This document shows, one piece after another, positions 17,057 to 26,681 of a DNA stretch of 64,000 nt. Every line of letters starts with the position of its first letter. Position 1 is the first letter of the stretch. Position numbers and translations under genes: made by a program. Below the pieces are notes generated by a model, which did not search any database, was not told the origin of the DNA, and saw only the letters and a list, made by a program, of their open reading frames with translations. The DNA is taken from positions 186,001 to 250,000 of the forward strand of contig JAWKWH010000001.1 in assembly GCA_041397625.1 (NCBI GenBank), in the 5' to 3' direction. The DNA comes from JAWKWH01 sp041397625 (GTDB lineage: Bacteria > Pseudomonadota > Alphaproteobacteria > Rhizobiales > Rhizobiaceae).

Positions 17057-17896
17057 TCAATCCAGGAAGGGTCTCGCCTTCATCGTGTCGGGGACCGGCA
17101 CGCCGAGGCGCTTGAGGATGGTCGGCGCGAGCTGCAACTGGTCGAGCAGCGTGTTTTCCGCCGGACCGTCTCCGCCGCCGAACCAGTAGAGCGCGGCATC
17201 CTGCTGCAGGTCCTCGCGCCCGCCGTGGTGGCCGCGGTCGGTCTGGCCGTGATCGGCAGTGACGATCACCTCGTAACCGGCCTTCAGCCAGCGCGGCAGG
17301 AAGGCTGCGAGCATCACGTCGGCGACCTCGCAGGCATGATCCATCTCGATACAGTCGTGGCCGAAACGGTGACCCATGGAATCGAGCGTGCAGGTGTGCA
17401 GCATGCCGTAGTCGATGCCGAAGCGCTCAGTCAGCATGGTCAGCGTCGCGTAGAGGTCGGCGTCCGAGGGCGTCATCTGGTTTGCGTGGCCGTAGCCGGT
17501 CATCGAATGGAAGCGGCCGTGATTGATCGGCGAATCCGGCTCGTCATATTCTAGGTCGCGCACCAGGTCGAGCGGATGGCGGTTGAAGAACTCGCTCCAA
17601 TAGGTGTGGGCGACGGCGCCGGTCTTGCCGCCGGCGCCCGACACTTCGGAGAAGATGTCGGGCTGGCTGACACGGAAACGGATCTCGTTGGCGAGCACGC
17701 CATGCACCTGCGGCGGCACGCCGGTGTGGATCGAGGCATAGCAGGGTCCGGAGATCGACGGCAGCACCGAGCGCACCTTCCAGACCCTGGCGACGCCCGA
17801 CTGCACCCAGCCCTCGAGATTGCCGAACAGGCGGCGCCAGTTGCGCCAGGGAACGCCGTCGATGATGATCAGCAGCAGCTTGTTGTCGAGCGCCAT
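17057..17896 (-). CDS. Alkaline-phosphatase superfamily nucleotide pyrophosphatase/phosphodiesterase
   Basis: 279-aa protein of the type I phosphodiesterase/NPP family. Metal ligands visible in order: Asp in LLIIIDGVPW (about residue 13), a nucleophile-region Ser/Thr stretch PSISGPCYASIHTG, Asp and His in TLDSMGHRFGHD, Asp-His in VTADHGQ, and a later His in RGHHGG. It lacks an obvious signal peptide, so it is probably cytosolic. It follows the ABC importer ATPase gene by 43 nt on the same strand and should be co-transcribed, suggesting it processes the imported solute, for example by removing a phosphate, phosphonate or sulfate group. Substrate unknown. Confidence 0.8.
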   Translation of the reverse strand: MALDNKLLLIIIDGVPWRNWRRLFGNLEGWVQSGVARVWKVRSVLPSISGPCYASIHTGVPPQVHGVLANEIRFRVSQPDIFSEVSGAGGKTGAVAHTYWSEFFNRHPLDLVRDLEYDEPDSPINHGRFHSMTGYGHANQMTPSDADLYATLTMLTERFGIDYGMLHTCTLDSMGHRFGHDCIEMDHACEVADVMLAAFLPRWLKAGYEVIVTADHGQTDRGHHGGREDLQQDAALYWFGGGDGPAENTLLDQLQLAPTILKRLGVPVPDTMKARPFLD

Positions 17897-17939
17897 GGCG
17901 ATACACCTGAGGGAATTTGCGGAAACGCCGGTCGGGCGG

Positions 17940-19583
17940 TCAGTTGCCGGCGCTTTCCATCTTGCGGGTAGAGAGCACCTTTTCCAGCCAGCCGAGCTCC
18001 ATCTCCGGCACCGAGGACAGGAGCAGGTCGGTATAGTCGTCGAAGGGCGGCGACAGCACTTTCGACTTCGGCCCGTAGCGCACCACCTCGCCCCGGTACA
18101 TCACTGCGATTGAATCGGCGATCGCCTTAACCGTCGCCAGATCGTGGGTGATGAACAGATAGGCGACGTTCTCGATCTTCTGCAGGTTGAGCAGCAGCTT
18201 CAGGATGCCGTCGGCGACCAGCGGGTCGAGCGCGCTCGTCACCTCGTCGCAGATGATCAGCTTGGGCTTGGCGGCCAGCGCGCGGGCGATGCAGACGCGC
18301 TGCTTCTGTCCGCCCGAAAGTTCGGCGGGAAAACGGTCTGCGAAACCGTCGCCCATCTCGATCTCGTCGAGCAGTTCGGCAATGCGCCGGTCGCGCTCGG
18401 CGCCGCGCAGGTTGAAGTAGAACTCCAGCGGCCGGCCGATGATGGTGGCGACCGTCTGGCGCGGGTTCATCGCCACGTCGGCCATCTGGTAGATCATCTG
18501 CAACTCGCGCAGATCGTCGCGCTTGCGATCGGCAAGCGCCGGCGAAAGCGAGCGACCATCGAAGGTGACGCTGCCCTCCATGGGAGGCAGCAGACCGGTG
18601 ATCGCGCGGGCCAGCGTCGACTTGCCCGAGCCGGATTCGCCGACCACGGCGAGCGTCTGGCCGGGATGGACGTCGACGGAGACGTTTTTCAGGACCTTGA
18701 CCGTGCCGCCGCCATAGGCGGCGGTGACGTTCTCGACGCGCAGCAGCGGTTCGGGCGTCGGTTTCTTCTCCTCATGGCTGATGGAGCGCACCGAGACCAG
18801 CGCCTTGGTGTATTCCTCGCGCGGCGCCTCGATGATCTGCCTGGTTTCGCCGTGCTCGACCATCTTGCCGTGGCGCAGCACCATGATCTCGTCGGAGACC
18901 TGGGCGACGACGGCGAGGTCGTGGGTGATGTAGAGCGCGGCGACGTGGAATTCGCGGATGGCATCCTTGATCGCTGCCAGCACGTCGATCTGGGTCGTGA
19001 CGTCGAGCGCCGTCGTCGGCTCGTCGAAAACGATGAGGTCGGGCTCGGAACACAGCGCCATCGCCGTCATCACCCGCTGCAACTGGCCGCCGGAAACCTG
19101 GTGCGGATAGCGCTTGCCGATGTTCTCCGGGTCGGGAAGGCCGAGTTTGCGGAACAGGCCGACGGCGCGCTCCTCGGCTTCCTTGCGTCGGGCCGTCTTG
19201 TGCAGCAGTGCCGCCTCGACCACCTGGTCCATCAGTTTGTGCGCCGGGTTGAAGGCGGCGGCGGCCGACTGGGCGACATAGCAGACCTCCTTGCCGCGTA
19301 GCTTGCGCAGTTCGCCGATGCCGCCCTTCAGGATGTCGCGGCCGTTAAGGAAGACCTCGCCGCCGGTGATCGTGACGCCGCCGCGGCCATAGGCCATCGA
19401 CGACAGGCCGATGGTCGACTTGCCGGCGCCCGATTCGCCGATCAGGCCGAGCACCCGGCCTTTGGCGAGCGTGAACGAGACGCCGTTGACGATGGTGATG
19501 TCCTGCGGGTCTTCGCCGGGCGGGTAGATCGTGGCGCCGATCTTCAGACCGCGAACATCCAGAAGCGTGTTGTCGTCAGCCAC
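17940..19583 (-). CDS. Fused dual ATP-binding protein of an opp/dpp-type ABC importer
   Basis: 547-aa ATPase with two complete ABC cassettes in one chain, equivalent to DppD and DppF fused. First cassette: Walker A GESGAGKST, signature VSGGQLQR, Walker B LIVFDEP. Second: Walker A GESGSGKST, signature LSGGQKQR, Walker B LIICDEV. It energises uptake through the two permeases upstream. Start is GTG 19583, overlapping the permease stop by 8 nt. Such imports range from peptides to glycosides or opines; the paired phosphodiesterase suggests something other than a plain peptide. Confidence 0.9.
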   Translation of the reverse strand: MADDNTLLDVRGLKIGATIYPPGEDPQDITIVNGVSFTLAKGRVLGLIGESGAGKSTIGLSSMAYGRGGVTITGGEVFLNGRDILKGGIGELRKLRGKEVCYVAQSAAAAFNPAHKLMDQVVEAALLHKTARRKEAEERAVGLFRKLGLPDPENIGKRYPHQVSGGQLQRVMTAMALCSEPDLIVFDEPTTALDVTTQIDVLAAIKDAIREFHVAALYITHDLAVVAQVSDEIMVLRHGKMVEHGETRQIIEAPREEYTKALVSVRSISHEEKKPTPEPLLRVENVTAAYGGGTVKVLKNVSVDVHPGQTLAVVGESGSGKSTLARAITGLLPPMEGSVTFDGRSLSPALADRKRDDLRELQMIYQMADVAMNPRQTVATIIGRPLEFYFNLRGAERDRRIAELLDEIEMGDGFADRFPAELSGGQKQRVCIARALAAKPKLIICDEVTSALDPLVADGILKLLLNLQKIENVAYLFITHDLATVKAIADSIAVMYRGEVVRYGPKSKVLSPPFDDYTDLLLSSVPEMELGWLEKVLSTRKMESAGN

Positions 19584-20397
19584 CGCGACCTCCCTTGAGA
19601 CTGGTGGTGCGATTGAGGATCCAGTCGGCGACCAGATTGACGGAGATGGCCAGCAGGGCGATGGCGGCAGCTGGAATCAGGGCCGCCGGAATGCCGAAGA
19701 CGATGCCGTCCTTGTTCTCCTTGACCATGCCGCCCCAATCGGCCTCGGGCGGCTGGATGCCGAGCCCGAGGAAGGACAGCGCCGACAGGAACAGCACCTG
19801 GAAGATGAAGCGCAGCCCCAGTTCGGCGACCAGCGGCGATAGCGCGTTGGGCAGGATCTCGCGAAAGATGATCCATATGCGTCCCTCGCCGCGCAGCTTG
19901 GCGGCTTCGACGAAATCCATGACGTTGATGTCGACGGCGACCGCCCGCGACAGCCGGTAGACGCGGGTCGAATCCAGTATGCCCATCACCAAGATCAGCG
20001 TAAGCAGGTTTGCCGGCAGGACCGACAGGATGACCAGCGCGAAGATCAGCGTCGGGATCGACATCAAAAGGTCGACGAGACGCGACATGACCTGGTCGAG
20101 CCAGCCGCCGATGACGGCGGCGGTGAAACCGAGGATGGATCCCAGCGAGAACGACAGGACGGTGGCCGCAAAGGCGATGAGGATGGTCGTGCGCGCGCCG
20201 AAAATCATGCGCGAAAGCAGATCGCGGCCGAGATTGTCGGTACCGAGCAGATGCGCGCCGGATGCCGGCTCCCAAACGTCGCCGACGATCTCGGTCATCG
20301 GAAACGGGGCAAGTATGGGCGCAAAGACGGCGGCAAGCACGAACAGGCCGGTGGCGATCAATCCGACAACGGCGCTGAGCGGTATGCGTTGAAACAT
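19576..20397 (-). CDS. ABC importer permease (DppC/OppC type)
   Basis: 273-aa inner-membrane permease with about six helices. The N-terminal LLGTDNLGRDLLSR block is typical of OppC/DppC, and the EAA loop that contacts the ATPase is EAAKLRGEGRIWIIFREILPN. It overlaps the ATPase gene by 8 nt and starts 9 nt after the partner permease, so all are one transcript. Confidence 0.9.
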   Translation of the reverse strand: MFQRIPLSAVVGLIATGLFVLAAVFAPILAPFPMTEIVGDVWEPASGAHLLGTDNLGRDLLSRMIFGARTTILIAFAATVLSFSLGSILGFTAAVIGGWLDQVMSRLVDLLMSIPTLIFALVILSVLPANLLTLILVMGILDSTRVYRLSRAVAVDINVMDFVEAAKLRGEGRIWIIFREILPNALSPLVAELGLRFIFQVLFLSALSFLGLGIQPPEADWGGMVKENKDGIVFGIPAALIPAAAIALLAISVNLVADWILNRTTSLKGGRGG

Positions 20398-20406
20398 GTG
20401 CCGCTC

Positions 20407-21366
20407 CTACTTCGGATGCCGCAGGCGCGGATTGCTGACGATGGCGACGATGTCGGCGATCAGGTTGAGGCCGATATAGAAAGCGGCGAACACCAGGCCG
20501 CAGGCCTGCACCACCGGTACGTCGCGCTTGGTGACGTGATCGACGAGATACTGGCCCATGCCGGGATAGACGAAAATGACCTCGACGACGACGACGCCGA
20601 CGACGAGGAAAGCCAGATTGAGCATCACGACATTGACGATCGGCGCAATGGCGTTGGGGAAAGCGTGTTTGCGGATGATGTCGAAGGCCGAAACGCCCTT
20701 CAGCTCCGCCGTCTCGACATAGGCCGACTGCATGACATTGAGGATGGCGGCGCGGGTCATGCGCATCATGTGCGCCAGTACGACCAGCGTCAGCGTCGCG
20801 GCCGGCAGCGCAACGACGGACAGCCGCTCGCCGAAGCTCATGCTGTCGTAGACGGTCGCCACCGACGGAAACCAGCCGAGCTTGACGGCGACGAAGTAGA
20901 TCAGCACGTAGCCGATGAAGAATTCCGGCAGCGAGATCGACGCAAGCGTCACCCCGGAGATCAGCTTGTCCGGCCAACGGTTGCGGTAGCGCACGGCGAG
21001 CAGGCCGAGCAGGATGGCCAGCGGCACGGAGATGACGGCGGCCACGCTTGCCAGGAACAGCGTGTTGTAGAGACGTTTGCCGAGCGAGGTGGCGATGTCC
21101 TGGCCATTGGACAGCGCGGTGCCGAGATCGCCGGTGGCGATGCCCCCGAGCCAGCGGAAATAGCGGATATAGGCGGGATCGTTCAGGCCGAGGTCGCGGC
21201 GCAGGTTTTCCAGCGCCTCCGGCGTCGCCGACTGGCCGAGAATGGCCTGGGCGACATCGCCGGGAAGGATCTGGGTGCCGGCGAAGATAAGCACCGACAC
21301 CGCAAGCAGCAGGAGGAAGCCCAGCGCCAGGCGCTGGGCTATCAGGGTGATGACAGAAGCATTCAT
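20407..21366 (-). CDS. ABC importer permease (DppB/OppB type)
   Basis: 319-aa permease with an N-terminal helix, a periplasmic segment (LPGDVAQAILGQSATPEALENL, typical of OppB/DppB) and about five further helices. The EAA-like loop is around ETAELKGVSAFDIIRKHAFPN. It pairs with the downstream OppC-type permease and begins 22 nt after the substrate-binding protein gene. Confidence 0.9.
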   Translation of the reverse strand: MNASVITLIAQRLALGFLLLLAVSVLIFAGTQILPGDVAQAILGQSATPEALENLRRDLGLNDPAYIRYFRWLGGIATGDLGTALSNGQDIATSLGKRLYNTLFLASVAAVISVPLAILLGLLAVRYRNRWPDKLISGVTLASISLPEFFIGYVLIYFVAVKLGWFPSVATVYDSMSFGERLSVVALPAATLTLVVLAHMMRMTRAAILNVMQSAYVETAELKGVSAFDIIRKHAFPNAIAPIVNVVMLNLAFLVVGVVVVEVIFVYPGMGQYLVDHVTKRDVPVVQACGLVFAAFYIGLNLIADIVAIVSNPRLRHPK

Positions 21367-21388
21367 CTGTCCGCCCCCGCCGAGCCGA

Positions 21389-22972
21389 TCAGGCTTCGAG
21401 CCAGCACAGAATCGGCGCCAGACCGTCCATCATCGTCTGGTTGGAATTCACGTTCCAGCCCTTCAGGTTGGTCGAGATCGCTTCCACCCAGTCATTGAAC
21501 ATCGGGCAGATGAGGCCGCCCTCATTGTGCACCAGCATGCCCATGTCGGCGTAGATCGCCTTGCGTTTGGCCGGGTCGAGCTCGGCCCGTCCGGCATAGA
21601 GCATCTTGTCGAAACTCTCATTGAAGAATTTCGTATCGTTCCAGTCCGCCGTCGACAGATAGGCGGTCGAATACATCTGGTCCTGGGTCGGCCGGCCGCC
21701 CCAATAGGAGGTGCAGAACGGCTGCTTGTTCCAGACTTCCGACCAGTAGCCGTCGCCCGGCTCGCGCTTGATCTCCAGCGTGATGCCGGCCTTGGCGCAG
21801 GATTGCTGGTAGAGCTGAGCGGCGTCGACCGCGCCCGGGAACGAGACTTCCGAGGTGCGCAGCAGCACCGGTCCGTCATGGCCCGATTGCTTGAAATGGA
21901 ACGCTGCCTTGTCGGGGTCGTAGGCGCGCTGTTCAATTTCGGTGAACAGCGGATAGGCGGCATTGATCGGAATGTCGTTACCGACCGAACCGTGACCGAA
22001 AAGGATCTTCTCGACCATTTCCTCGCGGTTCATGGCATATTTCATCGCCAGGCGCAGATCGTTGTTGTCGAACGGTGCCGTATTGCAGTGCATGATGAAC
22101 ACGTAGTGGCCGCGGCCCGGCGCGGTCTTGACCTCGACATTCGGCGCGCGGCTGACCAGCGAAACGACCTTCGGCGGCACACGGTCGATCATGTGCACCT
22201 GACCCGACTGCAGCGCGGCGATGCGCGCGGTGTCGTCGTTGATCGGCGTGATCTCGACCTGATCGGCGTGACCGCGTTCCGAATCCCAATGGTCCGCGTA
22301 TTTCTCGTAGACATGACGGACGCCCGGTTCGTTGACCGTCATCTTGTAGGGGCCGGTGCCGATGCCCGCATCCGGCGCGTCCTTGCCGCCGTTCGGCTGG
22401 ATGATCAGGTGATAGTCCGCCATCAGATAGGGCAGGTCGGCATTGGGCTCTTTCAGCGTGACGACGAAACCGTCGCCATCCACCTTCATGCTCTCGATGC
22501 CGCGCATGATGCCAAGCGCGCCGGATTTGGTGTCCTCGCCGGAATGGCGCTCCATCGTCGCCATCACGTCTTCGGGGGTCAGCGTCTTGCCGTCGTGGAA
22601 CGTGACGCCCGACCTGATTTTGAACGTCCATTCCTTGGCGTCGTCGGACGAACCGACCTCGGTCGCCAAGCGCGGGGTGATGCCGCCGTCGGGAGCCACC
22701 TCGACGAGCGTGTCGCCGAAGCACTTGCCGTTCATGAATGGCGTTTGGGAAGCGAAGGTGGCGGGGTCGAGGCTGTTGGTCGATTCACCGCCGGACATGC
22801 CGACCTTCATGACGCCGCCCTTGACCGGACCGGCGGCTTCGGCGGCGCTTGTCAGCAGCGAGGTGGCGGCGGGCGCGGCGATGCCGAGCGCGGCGGCACG
22901 ACCCATGAACTCGCGGCGGCTCAGTTTCCCTGCAGCGACGCGGTGGCTCAGATATTCAAGTTCCTTGGTCAT
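21389..22972 (-). CDS. ABC importer solute-binding protein, family 5, Tat-exported
   Basis: 527-aa periplasmic binding protein of the DppA/OppA/NikA family (SBP_bac_5). The N-terminus carries a twin-arginine signal (SRREFM at about 18-23, then a hydrophobic stretch ending near AAEA), implying export of a folded protein. The core motif for this family, near WTFKIRSGVTFHDG, is present. It is the first gene of the importer operon; a palindrome lies 58-73 bp upstream of the start. Ligand cannot be read from sequence; its neighbours (carnitine operon, ureide operon, phosphodiesterase) suggest a nitrogenous or methylated compound. Confidence 0.88.
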   Translation of the reverse strand: MTKELEYLSHRVAAGKLSRREFMGRAAALGIAAPAATSLLTSAAEAAGPVKGGVMKVGMSGGESTNSLDPATFASQTPFMNGKCFGDTLVEVAPDGGITPRLATEVGSSDDAKEWTFKIRSGVTFHDGKTLTPEDVMATMERHSGEDTKSGALGIMRGIESMKVDGDGFVVTLKEPNADLPYLMADYHLIIQPNGGKDAPDAGIGTGPYKMTVNEPGVRHVYEKYADHWDSERGHADQVEITPINDDTARIAALQSGQVHMIDRVPPKVVSLVSRAPNVEVKTAPGRGHYVFIMHCNTAPFDNNDLRLAMKYAMNREEMVEKILFGHGSVGNDIPINAAYPLFTEIEQRAYDPDKAAFHFKQSGHDGPVLLRTSEVSFPGAVDAAQLYQQSCAKAGITLEIKREPGDGYWSEVWNKQPFCTSYWGGRPTQDQMYSTAYLSTADWNDTKFFNESFDKMLYAGRAELDPAKRKAIYADMGMLVHNEGGLICPMFNDWVEAISTNLKGWNVNSNQTMMDGLAPILCWLEA

Positions 22973-23029
22973 TCCCGAGTTCTCCCATTGTGCGTTGCCG
23001 CCGTTTAACGGCAGTTCGTGACAGTTATA

Positions 23030-23045
23030 TTGAACGCATGTTCAA
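23030..23045. promoter_or_regulatory. Palindrome TTGAAC-N4-GTTCAA upstream of importer operon
   Basis: Perfect 6-bp arms TTGAAC (23030-23035) and GTTCAA (23040-23045) around GCAT, in an AT-richer patch 58-73 bp before the binding-protein start. The position and symmetry suit an operator for a dimeric regulator (GntR or LacI type). No regulator gene is adjacent. The region 22973-23186 otherwise holds no gene. Confidence 0.5.
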
Positions 23046-23186
23046 CATTAACGCAATAGGCCCCGCGAGTTTTCGTGCGGCGCCGGCACACCCGCCGATC
23101 AAGACGGATGAAATCAGACGCCGCGGGGCTTGGCAACTCGCCGGCTCAAAAGCTTTCGCGAACGGGGTGCGCGCCGATGAGGCGGG

Positions 23187-23783
23187 TCAGTTGAGCGGAA
23201 TGTCGTTTTCCGCCTTGGAAGCCTGATAAGTGTCGGACATGGCTTCATATTTTGCCGCGATCTCGTCGATGCGCCGCGCCAGGAGGCCGGCTTCGGGCTC
23301 GCCGAGACCGGCGACCAGCTTGCGGATCGCAAAGCTATCCCAATAGGCATTGGCGGCGTTGTAGCCGCCGGGATCGAGCGTGAAGACCTCTTTGAGGATT
23401 TTCAGGTCGTGCGGGATGGCGAAGGAATCGCGCGAATCCTCGTGGCTGAACAGGTAGTAGAAATTATCGAAACCGGTCCAGGTGATCGCCGACAGGCAGA
23501 GCGAGCACGGTTCGTGGGTGGCGATGAAGATGCAGTCGGCGGTGTCGGGACGCTGCTCGCGCGGCTTTTCGTAGAAGCGCTTCAGCGCGTGTATCTCGCC
23601 GTGCCAGAGCGGATTTTCGGTCTCTTTGTTGGTCTCGGCGAGCACCAGCGAAAGATCGGATTTCTTCAGGATCGCCGCGCCGAACAGTTTGTTGCCGGTG
23701 GCCACGCCGGCCTCGGTCATGGGCACGATGTCGAATTCGATGACGTCGAGCAGACGATTGAGGAAGGCCGGATCGTCGTTCAT
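23187..23783 (-). CDS. Cytidine-deaminase-fold nucleoside/purine deaminase
   Basis: 198-aa Zn-dependent deaminase. The zinc site is HGE (H61-G-E63, in NPLWHGEIHALKRF) and PCSLC (C93, C96), with Glu63 as proton shuttle. It is longer than TadA or guanine deaminase and has an extra C-terminal helical part (~130-198). Start ATG 23783 overlaps the ureidoglycolate lyase stop (ATGA), so it is the last gene of the ureide operon. By context it could deaminate a purine or ureide-related compound; guanine deaminase is one option, but its sequence is divergent. Confidence 0.78.
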   Translation of the reverse strand: MNDDPAFLNRLLDVIEFDIVPMTEAGVATGNKLFGAAILKKSDLSLVLAETNKETENPLWHGEIHALKRFYEKPREQRPDTADCIFIATHEPCSLCLSAITWTGFDNFYYLFSHEDSRDSFAIPHDLKILKEVFTLDPGGYNAANAYWDSFAIRKLVAGLGEPEAGLLARRIDEIAAKYEAMSDTYQASKAENDIPLN

Positions 23784-24286
23784 GCGCCGCCCTCCGGAAG
23801 ACGGATCTCGTAAGGGGTGTCGAAATGGTGTTCTTCCAGGTTGGAGCCGTCGCCGCCACGGTCGACGACGAGGAAATCCTGGGCCTCGCCGATCGGCGTC
23901 AGCACGGCATGCCACAGATTGCGCGTGTAGTTGACCCCCTGCCCCGGACCGGCGACGAACGCCTCGGGCCTGCCCGGACCGTCGACGGTGTCGTGACAGA
24001 CGGCGACCAGGTAGGAGCCCCGGCCGAGCGGCATGAAGGCCTGGCTGCCGAACGGATGGCGCTCGACGAAGGCCAGTTGCAGCGGAAATCCATAAGGCTG
24101 GCCGCGAAAGAGGTTGATCAGCACCCGGGCGTTCGGTCCCTCGGCCTCCACGCGGGCGAGGTCGTGATAACGCTGGCACATGCCGGCATTGATCGGAAAG
24201 CTTTCGGCGCCCTCGATGGCGATGACCTCGCCATAGGGCTCGAACGCCTCGCGGGTCAGCGGTCTTGCAACGATCACGTCCTGCAT
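23780..24286 (-). CDS. allA: Ureidoglycolate lyase
   Basis: 168-aa cupin-fold enzyme (AllA family) splitting (S)-ureidoglycolate into glyoxylate and urea, the last step of purine ureide breakdown. Family blocks visible: LTREAFEPYGEVI, CQRYHDLA, FRGQPYGFPLQLAFVERHPFGSQAFMPL and NYTRNLWHAVLTPI. Length is normal. ATG 24286 is preferred over one 27 nt upstream because the family begins at the LTREAF block. Overlaps the deaminase by 4 nt and begins 10 nt after the aminohydrolase stop. Confidence 0.9.
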   Translation of the reverse strand: MQDVIVARPLTREAFEPYGEVIAIEGAESFPINAGMCQRYHDLARVEAEGPNARVLINLFRGQPYGFPLQLAFVERHPFGSQAFMPLGRGSYLVAVCHDTVDGPGRPEAFVAGPGQGVNYTRNLWHAVLTPIGEAQDFLVVDRGGDGSNLEEHHFDTPYEIRLPEGGA

Positions 24287-24296
24287 CAGCGCATCC

Positions 24297-25127
<831 letters not shown>

Positions 25128-25150
25128 CGCGTCATCCTCCGCATGCACAT

Positions 25151-26596
25151 TCACGGCAACAGGTCGCCAAGCCTGAGAAGCGCGATACGCTCGACCTGCC
25201 GGCACGCCGTGTCAAACTCGGTTTCCCGGTCATTGTCGATCCGGGTCTTGAACGCGTCGAGAATGTCGCCCTTGGCCAATCCCCGCACCGCGATGATGAA
25301 GGGAAAGCCGAACTTCTCCACGTAGCGGGCGTTGAGATTGGTGAACGCCTCGCGCTCCTCGTCGGTCAGCGCGTCGAGCCCGGCCGACGCCTGCTCGGCG
25401 GTCGATTCGGCCGTCAGCCGCTTTGCCGCCGCCAGCTTGCCGGCGAGATCGGGGTGGGCATTGAGCACGCCCAGCCGTTCGTCGGCGCTCGCCGCGCGGA
25501 ACACGCGCGACAACGCGCTGTGCAGACCGAGGGCGCTGTCGTGGGCGGCGCCCAGTTCGAGCTCGAAGGCCCGCTCGGCGATCCAGGCGGAATGTTCGAA
25601 GATGCCGCCGAACTTGTCGACGAAGGCGGCCTTGTCCATCGCGGACGGGCGCAGCGGCTGCGGCCGGTAGGGATGGTTGGCCTTCCAGTGCTCGGCGATG
25701 TCGATGCGCCGGGCGACCCAGACATCGCTGTGGTTCTTGACGTAGTCGATGAAACGCCTGATGGCGGCCGCGCGACCCGGTCGGCCGGCGAGCCGGCAGT
25801 GCAGGCCGATATTCATCATCTTGGGACTGCCGGCGCGGCCTTCCTGATAGAGAACGTCGAACGTGTCCTTCAGATAGGTCAGGAACTGGTCGCCGGAGTT
25901 GAACCCCTGGGCGGTGGCGAAGCGCATGTCGTTGACATCGAGCGTGTAGGGAATGACGAGCTGGGCGCCGCCTTCGTGCTCGTACCAGTAGGGAAGATCG
26001 TCGGCATAGCTGTCAGAGACGTAGTCGAACCCGCCCTCGGCGGCGGCGATGTCGACCGAGTTCACCGAGGTACGGCCGAGATAGTAACCGCGCGGCCGCT
26101 CGCCGGTTACCTCGGTGTGGATGCGGATGGCGTCCAGGAGGTGGCTGCGCTCATCGGCCTCGGCGCAGTCCTTGTACTCGATCCACTTGTAGCCGTGGGA
26201 GGCGATTTCCCAGCCGGCCTCGCGCATCGCGGCGACCTGCTCGGGAGAGCGTTCAAGCGCGGTGGCGACGCCATAGACCGTGACGGGTAGCTGCGCTTCG
26301 GTGAACAGCCGGTGCAGGCGCCAGAAGCCGGCGCGGGCACCGTATTCGTAGATCGATTCCATATTCCAGTGACGCTGGCCCGGCCATTGCGCCGCGCCGA
26401 CGATCTCGGACAGGAAAGCCTCCGATGCCTGGTCACCGTGAAGGATGCAGTTTTCGCCGCCTTCCTCGTAGTTGATGACGAACTGGACGGCGATGACCGC
26501 GCCGTTCGGCCATTCGACCTTCGGCGGGTTGGCGCCATATCCGCGCATGTCGCGCCGGTATCTTTTTTTCTCAGCCAACGGTCGGTCGCCTTTCAT
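25151..26596 (-). CDS. Allantoinase PuuE fused to OHCU decarboxylase UraD
   Basis: 481-aa fusion. Residues ~15-310 are a PuuE-type allantoinase (polysaccharide-deacetylase fold; RRDMRGYGANPP, NYEEGGE, ASHGYKWIEY), opening allantoin to allantoate. Residues ~320-481 are UraD, the 2-oxo-4-hydroxy-4-carboxy-5-ureidoimidazoline decarboxylase, with catalytic-His region FEHSAWIAE (H335) and LNAHPDLAGK. The two enzymes act consecutively around (S)-allantoin. The start may be the TTG six codons in (AEKKRYRRDM), which has AAAGG about 10 nt upstream; the ATG at 26596 lacks a clear site. First gene of the ureide operon. Allantoate amidohydrolase, needed between this and the next enzyme, is not in the window. 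Confidence 0.88.
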   Translation of the reverse strand: MKGDRPLAEKKRYRRDMRGYGANPPKVEWPNGAVIAVQFVINYEEGGENCILHGDQASEAFLSEIVGAAQWPGQRHWNMESIYEYGARAGFWRLHRLFTEAQLPVTVYGVATALERSPEQVAAMREAGWEIASHGYKWIEYKDCAEADERSHLLDAIRIHTEVTGERPRGYYLGRTSVNSVDIAAAEGGFDYVSDSYADDLPYWYEHEGGAQLVIPYTLDVNDMRFATAQGFNSGDQFLTYLKDTFDVLYQEGRAGSPKMMNIGLHCRLAGRPGRAAAIRRFIDYVKNHSDVWVARRIDIAEHWKANHPYRPQPLRPSAMDKAAFVDKFGGIFEHSAWIAERAFELELGAAHDSALGLHSALSRVFRAASADERLGVLNAHPDLAGKLAAAKRLTAESTAEQASAGLDALTDEEREAFTNLNARYVEKFGFPFIIAVRGLAKGDILDAFKTRIDNDRETEFDTACRQVERIALLRLGDLLP

Positions 26597-26681
26597 GCCG
26601 GACGGGTGATCGAAACTCTAGCGGAGCCGCGCGCATGCGGCCCATCAAAAAAGATTTGAAAGACCTTTCTCGCAAGCCGGC

